Below are positions 58,444 to 64,000 of a stretch of 64,000 nucleotides of DNA, in pieces (position 1 is the first letter of the stretch; each line of letters starts with the position of its first letter). The notes beneath the pieces are model-generated. The model did not search any database and was not told the origin of the DNA. It saw nothing but the letters and a program-made list of their open reading frames with translations. The DNA is taken from assembly GCF_018614035.1 (NCBI RefSeq), contig NZ_JAGGPA010000012.1, positions 1 to 64,000 of the forward strand. Reading direction: 5' to 3'. This DNA comes from Streptomyces sp. ISL-96. Its GTDB lineage: Bacteria; Actinomycetota; Actinomycetes; Streptomycetales; Streptomycetaceae. The position numbers and the translations under genes were made by a program.

Positions 58444-59244
58444 ATGCAGGGCACTGTCGACGGATTCAGCTACGGCTTCGTCACCCCGGTCGCGGCGTAC
58501 CTCATGGCGTGCCTCGGCGGCGCGCTGGGGTTGCGCTGCATCGCGAGGTCGCTCAGGAACGAGCACGGCTGGAAGACCGGCTGGCTCGCGCTCGGTGCGA
58601 CCGCCATCGCCTCGGGAATCTGGACCATGCACTTCATCGCGATGATGGGTTTCACGGTGAAGGAGACGCCCATCAGTTACGACGCGACCCTGACGTACGC
58701 CAGTCTCGGCGTCGCCGTCGTCATGGTCGGCATCGGCGTCTTCATCGTCGGATACCGCGGAGTCACGCCGATGGCCCTGGTCACGGGCGGCACGATAACC
58801 GGCCTGGGTGTTGCCTCCATGCACTACCTCGGTATGGCCGGAATGCGACTGCGCGGCCAGCTCCAGTACGACACCCTCACCGTCGCTCTTTCCGTGGTGA
58901 TCGCGGTGGTCGCCGCGACCGCCGCGCTCTGGGCGGCCGTGTCGATACGTGGAATCCTGCCGACCCTGGGCGCCGGCCTCGTCATGGGCGTCGCGGTGAG
59001 CGGCATGCACTACACCGGCATGGCGGCGCTCAGCGTCCACCTCCACGGGCCCGCGACCGCCGGCGCCGGCGAGACGTCCACCCTGCTGCTCGCCCCGATG
59101 CTGATCGGCCCGGTGATCTTCCTGTTCCTGGCGGGCGTGGTCGTGATGTCCGATCCGATGCTCGTCACGGGCCGCACCGGCCGGCAGCGGCCGGCCGGGC
59201 CCGGTGTCCCGCGCCCGGCCCCGGAAACCTCGCGGCGCCGGTGA
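58444..59244 (+). CDS. MHYT-domain integral membrane sensor protein
   Basis: A 266-residue protein of seven or so membrane helices with three MHYT motifs: TMHFIAMMGF, SMHYLGMAGM and GMHYTGMAAL. MHYT domains are thought to bind copper and sense O2, CO or NO. The protein has only a 35-residue basic C-terminal tail and no signalling output domain, so it must act through partners or have another role. ATG 58444. Confidence 0.92.
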   Translation: MQGTVDGFSYGFVTPVAAYLMACLGGALGLRCIARSLRNEHGWKTGWLALGATAIASGIWTMHFIAMMGFTVKETPISYDATLTYASLGVAVVMVGIGVFIVGYRGVTPMALVTGGTITGLGVASMHYLGMAGMRLRGQLQYDTLTVALSVVIAVVAATAALWAAVSIRGILPTLGAGLVMGVAVSGMHYTGMAALSVHLHGPATAGAGETSTLLLAPMLIGPVIFLFLAGVVVMSDPMLVTGRTGRQRPAGPGVPRPAPETSRRR

Positions 59245-59294
59245 CCCGGCGCGATCACCGCGTGAGTGTCAGTGCCGGGTCGTACGGTTGATGC

Positions 59295-61424
59295 ATGCGG
59301 CCCGTTTCAAGCATCGAACGTACGGTGGCGCCCTTCGAGGTCGTCAGTTCCTACCAGCCCAGCGGTGACCAGCCGGCGGCCATCGCCGAGCTGGAGCGGC
59401 GCATTCGCGCAGGTGAGAAGGATGTCGTCCTGCTCGGCGCGACCGGCACCGGCAAGTCGGCGACCACCGCCTGGATGATCGAGAAGCTCCAGCGCCCCAC
59501 GCTCGTCATGGCGCCGAACAAAACCCTCGCCGCCCAGCTGGCGAACGAGTTCCGCGAGCTCCTGCCCAACAACGCCGTCGAGTACTTCGTCTCGTACTAC
59601 GACTACTACCAGCCCGAGGCATACGTCCCGCAGTCGGACACGTACATCGAAAAGGACTCCTCGATCAACGAGGAGGTCGAGCGGCTGCGCCACTCCGCGA
59701 CGAACTCTCTGCTCACCCGCCGCGACGTCGTCGTGGTCGCCTCCGTCTCCTGCATCTACGGCCTCGGTACGCCGCAGGAGTACGTGGACCGCATGGTGCC
59801 GCTGAAGGTCGGCGAGGAGATCGACCGCGACCAGCTGCTGCGCCGCTTCGTCGACATCCAGTACACGCGCAACGACGTGGCCTTCTCGCGCGGCACCTTC
59901 CGCGTCCGCGGCGACACCATCGAGATCTTCCCGGTCTACGAGGAGCTGGCCGTACGCATCGAGATGTTCGGCGACGAGATCGAGGCGCTGTCGACCCTCC
60001 ACCCGCTCACCGGCGAGATCATCAGCGAGGACGACCAGCTGTACGTCTTCCCCGCCAGCCACTACGTCGCCGGACCCGAGCGCATGGAAAAGGCGATCAG
60101 GGGCATCGAGAAGGAGCTGGAGGACCGGCTCGCCGAGATGGAGAAGCAGGGCAAGATGCTGGAGGCCCAGCGTCTGCGCATGCGCACCACCTACGACCTC
60201 GAAATGATGCGTCAGATCGGCAGCTGCTCCGGCATCGAGAACTACTCGATGCACATGGACGACCGCGCCCCCGGCACCGCGCCGCACACTCTCCTCGACT
60301 ACTTCCCTGAGGACTTCCTGCTGGTCATCGACGAGTCGCACGTCACCGTGCCGCAGATCGGCGCGATGTACGAGGGCGACGCGTCCCGCAAACGGACTCT
60401 CGTCGACCACGGCTTCCGGCTTCTTTCCGCCCTGGACAACCGCCCGCTGAAGTGGGAGGAGTTCCAGCAGCGCGTGGGCCAGACGGTCTATCTGTCCGCA
60501 ACCCCCGGTGCGTACGAACTCTCGCGGTCCGACGGCTTCGTGGAGCAGATCATCCGCCCCACCGGCCTCATCGACCCCGAGGTCGTCGTCAAGCCCACCG
60601 AGGGCCAGATCGACGACCTGGTGCACGAGATCAGGTTGCGCACGGAGCGGGACGAGCGCGTCCTCGTCACCACCCTCACCAAGAAGATGTCCGAGGACCT
60701 CACCGAGTACTTCCTCGAACTGGGCATCCAGGTCCGCTATCTGCACAGCGACGTCGACACGCTGCGCCGCGTGGAGCTGCTGCGCGAGCTGCGGTCCGGT
60801 GAGTACGACGTCCTGGTCGGCATCAACCTGCTGCGAGAGGGCCTCGACCTCCCCGAGGTGTCGCTCGTAGCAATCCTCGACGCCGACAAGCAGGGCTTCC
60901 TGCGCTCGGGCACCTCCCTGATCCAGACCATCGGCCGAGCGGCGCGCAATGTCTCCGGCCAGGTCCACATGTACGCCGACAAGATCACCCCGGCGATGGA
61001 GAAGGCCATCGACGAGACCAACCGGCGCCGGGAGAAGCAGATCGCGTACAACACGGCGCACGGAGTCGATCCGCAGCCGCTGCGCAAGAAGATCAACGAC
61101 ATCGTCGCCTCCATCGCGCGCGAGCAGGTCGACACCGAACAGCTCCTCGGCTCCGGCTTCCGGCAGGCGAAGGAAGGCAAGGCCGCCAAGGCCCCAGTGC
61201 CCGTGCTCGGCGGCAAGGCGGGCAAGGCTGCCAGGGCGGGCAAGAAGGGCGATGTGCTCACCGACCGCCCCGCCGCCGAACTGGCAGCTCTCATCGAGGA
61301 GATGACGGAGCAGATGCGCGGCGCGGCCGCCGAGCTGCAGTTCGAAGTGGCCGCGCGGCTGCGCGACGAGGTGGGCGAGCTGAAGAAGGAACTGAGGCAG
61401 ATGAGGGAGGCGGGGCAGGCCTGA
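59295..61424 (+). CDS. uvrB: Excinuclease ABC subunit B
   Basis: A 709-residue nucleotide-excision-repair helicase-like damage-verification protein acting with UvrA and UvrC. Walker A GATGTGKS is at residues 48-55; the beta-hairpin with [12 protein letters not shown] follows at about 97. [13 protein letters not shown], the [12 protein letters not shown] motif VI and the C-terminal UVR helix pair ([21 protein letters not shown], in part) are intact. A Lys/Ala-rich insert of about 40 residues (about 628-665) precedes the UVR motif, usual in Streptomyces. ATG 59295 has no clear ribosome site. Confidence 0.98.
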   Translation: MRPVSSIERTVAPFEVVSSYQPSGDQPAAIAELERRIRAGEKDVVLLGATGTGKSATTAWMIEKLQRPTLVMAPNKTLAAQLANEFRELLPNNAVEYFVSYYDYYQPEAYVPQSDTYIEKDSSINEEVERLRHSATNSLLTRRDVVVVASVSCIYGLGTPQEYVDRMVPLKVGEEIDRDQLLRRFVDIQYTRNDVAFSRGTFRVRGDTIEIFPVYEELAVRIEMFGDEIEALSTLHPLTGEIISEDDQLYVFPASHYVAGPERMEKAIRGIEKELEDRLAEMEKQGKMLEAQRLRMRTTYDLEMMRQIGSCSGIENYSMHMDDRAPGTAPHTLLDYFPEDFLLVIDESHVTVPQIGAMYEGDASRKRTLVDHGFRLLSALDNRPLKWEEFQQRVGQTVYLSATPGAYELSRSDGFVEQIIRPTGLIDPEVVVKPTEGQIDDLVHEIRLRTERDERVLVTTLTKKMSEDLTEYFLELGIQVRYLHSDVDTLRRVELLRELRSGEYDVLVGINLLREGLDLPEVSLVAILDADKQGFLRSGTSLIQTIGRAARNVSGQVHMYADKITPAMEKAIDETNRRREKQIAYNTAHGVDPQPLRKKINDIVASIAREQVDTEQLLGSGFRQAKEGKAAKAPVPVLGGKAGKAARAGKKGDVLTDRPAAELAALIEEMTEQMRGAAAELQFEVAARLRDEVGELKKELRQMREAGQA

Positions 61425-61452
61425 CGGCCCGGCACCCCGCCCGGCACCTGGT

Positions 61453-61464
61453 GTGTTGCAACAC
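61453..61464. promoter_or_regulatory. 12-bp palindrome before terD
   Basis: GTGTTGCAACAC is a perfect palindrome 109 bases upstream of the terD start. It may be an operator; no regulator is known here. Confidence 0.3.
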
Positions 61465-61573
61465 CGACACAAAGTGGGACGCGACTGTGGCGGCCCGGGC
61501 GTGACTGCGTAGGGTTCTCGGCAGCCGCACGCACACGGGCGGGCGCGAGGTATGCAATGAGAGGGGACAGCGC

Positions 61574-62188
61574 GTGGTGGATGTATCCAAGGGCAGCGCG
61601 CCCGGGGGACCTGGCGTCAATCTGACCAAGGGTCAGGCCATCAGCCTGGAGAAGAAGGGCGGCGGCACGCTGACCGCCGTCCGGATGGGGCTGGGCTGGC
61701 AGGCGGCGCCGCGTCGTGGTCTCTTCGGCTCCCGCACCCGGGAGGTCGACCTCGACGCCTCGGCGGTCCTGTTCGCGGACAAGCAGCCGGTCGATGTCGT
61801 CTTCTTCCGTCACCTCGTCAGCGACGACGGCTCCGTGAAGCACACCGGTGACAACCTGGTCGGCGGCGCCGGGCAGGGCGGGGACGACGAGGCGATCCTC
61901 GTCGACCTCCAGCGCGTGCCGGTGCACATCGACCAGATCGTCTTCACGGTGAACTCCTTCACCGGCCAGACGTTCCAGGAAGTGCAGAACGCGTTCTGCC
62001 GCATCGTCGACGAGACCAACGGCCAGGAGATGGCCCGCTACACGCTCGACGGCGGTGGCCAGTACACCGCGCAGATCATGGCCAAGGTGCACCGCGACGG
62101 CGCCGGCTGGAAGATGACGGCCATCGGCACTTCTGCCAACGGCCGCACCTTCCAGGATCTGATGCCGTCGATCCTGCCGCACCTGTAG
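61574..62188 (+). CDS. TerD-family stress protein
   Basis: A 204-residue Ca2+-binding TerD-domain protein: MGLGWQAAPRRGLFGSRTR, DLDASAVLFADK, FFRHLVSDDGSVKHTGDN, GDDEAILVDLQRVP and EMARYTLDGGGQYTA (each in part). TerD proteins take part in tellurite and general stress systems at the inner membrane surface. GAGGGGACAG precedes GTG 61574. Followed by a strong hairpin and a TerD fusion gene. Confidence 0.93.
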   Translation: MVDVSKGSAPGGPGVNLTKGQAISLEKKGGGTLTAVRMGLGWQAAPRRGLFGSRTREVDLDASAVLFADKQPVDVVFFRHLVSDDGSVKHTGDNLVGGAGQGGDDEAILVDLQRVPVHIDQIVFTVNSFTGQTFQEVQNAFCRIVDETNGQEMARYTLDGGGQYTAQIMAKVHRDGAGWKMTAIGTSANGRTFQDLMPSILPHL

Positions 62189-62211
62189 CAGACGACCGAC
62201 GAAGTACGCGC

Positions 62212-62242
62212 AGCTCCCGGAGGCATCGTGCCGCCGGGAGCT
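62212..62242 (+). terminator. Strong hairpin between terD and the TerD-FtsK gene
   Basis: AGCTCCCGG (62212-62220) pairs with CCGGGAGCT (62234-62242), with an inner GGCA/TGCC stem and a TCG loop. No U-tract. It probably terminates terD transcription, or punctuates the two genes, in part or fully. Confidence 0.6.
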
Positions 62243-62280
62243 GTACCACATCCACGAATGCGACGCGGGGGAGACAGGCG

Positions 62281-64000
62281 ATGACGGCCGAGCTGGTCCG
62301 GGGGCAGAACCACCCCTTGCCCCAGGCCCGTTTGGAGATCCGGGTGTCGGCCGGCAAGCCGGTCGTGGCCGGTGCCACCCTCGGCGACGAGCAGGGCACC
62401 GTGCGCGGTACGGAGTGGGTCGCCCACCCCGGCTCGCCGAACCTCCCCGGCCTCGAAGTGTCCAAGCAGGCCGCCGCCGACCACCGGCTCGCCGTGGACC
62501 TCGAAGCGCTGCCCGAGACGGTGCACCGGGTGAACGTCCTGCTCGCTCTCCCGCTCGGCGTGGGCGGCCCGTCCCGCTTCGGCGCCGTCGCGGCCCCCTT
62601 CGTCTGCGTCACCGGGCTCGACGGATCCGAGGTCGCCAACTACACGGTGACCGGGCTGGACAGCGAGTCCGCCGTAGTAGCCCTTGAGCTCTACCGCCGG
62701 CAGGGGATCTGGAAGGTGCGCGCCGTCGGCCAGGGTTACGCCGGTGGCCTCGCCGAGATGCTCGGCGACCAGGGCCTTCCGCAGGCCCGTGAACTCGCCG
62801 CCGCCATCCAGGACGCGGTCAGCAGCGGCATGGCCCGCTCCGTCGCGGCGCCCCCGCCCCGCAGCGAGGAGGGCGACCGGTCGCGGCGTACGGCGTCCCA
62901 CGCGACGAACGGCGGACGCGACGGTCAGACCGACGCCGTGGCGCCCACGGCAACACCGCCAGCAGCACCCGCAGCAGCGGGTCCGGACAGTGGCGCTCGA
63001 CAGGCCGCCCCGGGCGGCCCCATCGACTACGCGCACCCGCGCCGCCAGAGCGCCGCGCCCCCGTCCCCGCCGCCCACGGCGCCGCCCGCCCCGCCCGGAC
63101 AGTACCCACAGCCCGTCGCCGGGGACGCGACCGGCTGGTCCATGGAGGAGCGGCTGTACAACCAGGTGTGGGGCATGTTCGAAGACCTGGCCCGCACCGT
63201 CGCGGCGTACCGCAGCGCGGTCGACTTCGCCGAGTCCCGGATGGAGCAGGAGCTCGACAAGGTCCTCTCCGACCCGCGCAGCCGCATTGGCACGGCGGGC
63301 GACACCGCCCGCGCGAACGCCCGGGCCAAGCACGACCAGCTCGTCGGCCAGGCCCGCGACGTACTGGAGCGTGACCTGGCGCAGCTCGTCGCCGAGACCG
63401 ACGTCGTCGAGCCGGCCCTGCCCCCCGCCTTCGCCTCCTGGGACAACCCGGCCTGGCACGGTTACCGGGTTCCCATGGAGATCCCGATGGCCCTGCGCGT
63501 CGGCGACCTGCACCTGCCCGAGCGCCCGGACCTGCGCATCCCCATGCTGGTGCGCCTGCCGCTGGAGCGCGGCCTGTGGATCGACAGCGGCCGTTCCGGC
63601 TCCGAGGCCGCGCTGATGATGGAGTCCGACCAGTTGCGCAGGGCGGCCATGGAAACCGCCGCGGCGCACGCCGCCCGCCTGCTCGCTGTCTACCCCGCCG
63701 GTGAGTTCACCGTCCACGTCATCGACCCGGCGGGCACGGGCGCCCCCGCGCTCGCCCCGCTGACCGAGTCCGGCGTGCTCGACGCGCCGCCCGCTGCCGG
63801 CGCTCAGGGCGTGACGGCGGTACTGGCCAAGCTCACCCAGCGCGTGGAGCTGGTGCAGATGGCGGTCCGTGGCGGGGTCGTCGACTCGCTCCCGCCGGAG
63901 CTGGACACGGCCGAGCAGCTCCTGATCGTCAACGACTTCCCGCACGGCTTCGACGACCGCGCCGTCACCCAGCTCCGCTACCTCGCGGACGAGGGTCCGT
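62281..64000 (+). CDS. TerD domain fused to an FtsK-like ATPase region (partial)
   Basis: The frame is open from ATG 62281 (GGGGGAGA upstream) to the window end, 573 codons. Residues 1-200 are a TerD-type domain (ARLEIRVSAGKPVVAGATLG, YRRQGIWKVRAVGQGYAGGL). A proline/Ala-rich linker follows (about 200-285), then a helical segment (VWGMFEDLARTVAAYRSAVD) and a region resembling FtsK/SpoIIIE-like ATPases. The P-loop position reads LWIDSGRSGSEAA without the Gly-Lys-Ser/Thr, so nucleotide binding is uncertain. LLIVNDFPHGFDDRAVTQL would be the Walker B strand. The remainder lies outside the window. Confidence 0.82.
   Translation, partial: MTAELVRGQNHPLPQARLEIRVSAGKPVVAGATLGDEQGTVRGTEWVAHPGSPNLPGLEVSKQAAADHRLAVDLEALPETVHRVNVLLALPLGVGGPSRFGAVAAPFVCVTGLDGSEVANYTVTGLDSESAVVALELYRRQGIWKVRAVGQGYAGGLAEMLGDQGLPQARELAAAIQDAVSSGMARSVAAPPPRSEEGDRSRRTASHATNGGRDGQTDAVAPTATPPAAPAAAGPDSGARQAAPGGPIDYAHPRRQSAAPPSPPPTAPPAPPGQYPQPVAGDATGWSMEERLYNQVWGMFEDLARTVAAYRSAVDFAESRMEQELDKVLSDPRSRIGTAGDTARANARAKHDQLVGQARDVLERDLAQLVAETDVVEPALPPAFASWDNPAWHGYRVPMEIPMALRVGDLHLPERPDLRIPMLVRLPLERGLWIDSGRSGSEAALMMESDQLRRAAMETAAAHAARLLAVYPAGEFTVHVIDPAGTGAPALAPLTESGVLDAPPAAGAQGVTAVLAKLTQRVELVQMAVRGGVVDSLPPELDTAEQLLIVNDFPHGFDDRAVTQLRYLADEGP

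Noticed and set aside
59314..59330. LexA (SOS) box at uvrB
   Set aside because: TCGAACGTACGGTGG matches only one half of the actinobacterial box and lies inside the coding region, about 20 bases after the start codon.

Overview
The window is about 70% G+C, its genes use GTG (and apparently TTG) starts freely, and its housekeeping genes (coaE, uvrB, ogt, psuG, terD-type genes) have typical Streptomyces forms. It is most likely a Streptomyces chromosome or a close relative.

Region 1 (1-7 kb) is ordinary chromosome: coaE, a TPR protein, a DUF6343 membrane protein, a DoxX-type membrane protein, a SNF2 helicase overlapping a SWIM zinc-finger partner, and a small conserved protein.

Region 2 (7-48 kb) is a dense defence and conflict island. 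It starts with three leftward genes: two paralogous nuclease + DUF2075 (Schlafen group-3-like) helicase proteins and a TerD-nuclease fusion. Both DUF2075 genes carry a conserved hairpin that hides the ribosome binding site in front of what I read as a TTG start. Next comes a complete type 2 BREX (Pgl, phage growth limitation) set, all rightward: pglW, pglX, pglY, pglZ, brxD and brxHI. It is split by a PH/SHOCT gene and by a block between pglX and pglY that holds an XRE/DUF397/anti-sigma-like ATPase trio, a TnpB-like gene, a frameshifted membrane protein and a gene remnant. pglX contains a low-G+C block just after its catalytic motif, which suggests exchange of the target-recognition region. 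After BREX come a DUF3800 gene with a switch-like leader, a membrane-anchored Mrr-type nuclease, an EACC1 + caspase-SF1 helicase pair whose caspase N-terminus is broken by a one-base shift, and a leftward TerY-P-type triad (vWA, PP2C phosphatase, kinase with helix-hairpin-helix).

Region 3 (48-51.6 kb) is a decayed border: a frameshifted membrane gene, a tRNA T-arm fragment, a C39-peptidase pseudogene lacking its catalytic-Cys block, and a short-chain dehydrogenase remnant. A secreted cupin with an N-terminal Gly-Phe-Thr repeat also lies here.

Region 4 (51.6-64 kb) returns to chromosomal genes: a kinase-like protein with a degenerate P-loop, the pseudouridine pair psuK/psuG, a VOC protein, a frameshifted cupin, an MFS exporter with an operator-like palindrome, ogt, a secreted glycerophosphodiesterase, a MHYT sensor, uvrB, terD, and a TerD-FtsK-like fusion that runs off the end.

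Working picture: BREX-2 is the core defence. The caspase/EACC1, TerY-P, Mrr, TerD-nuclease and DUF2075 modules look like additional layers acting on DNA damage or infection signals. The leader structures in front of several leftward island genes suggest translational silencing, which I consider the least described element here. All family assignments are by eye; no database search was run.
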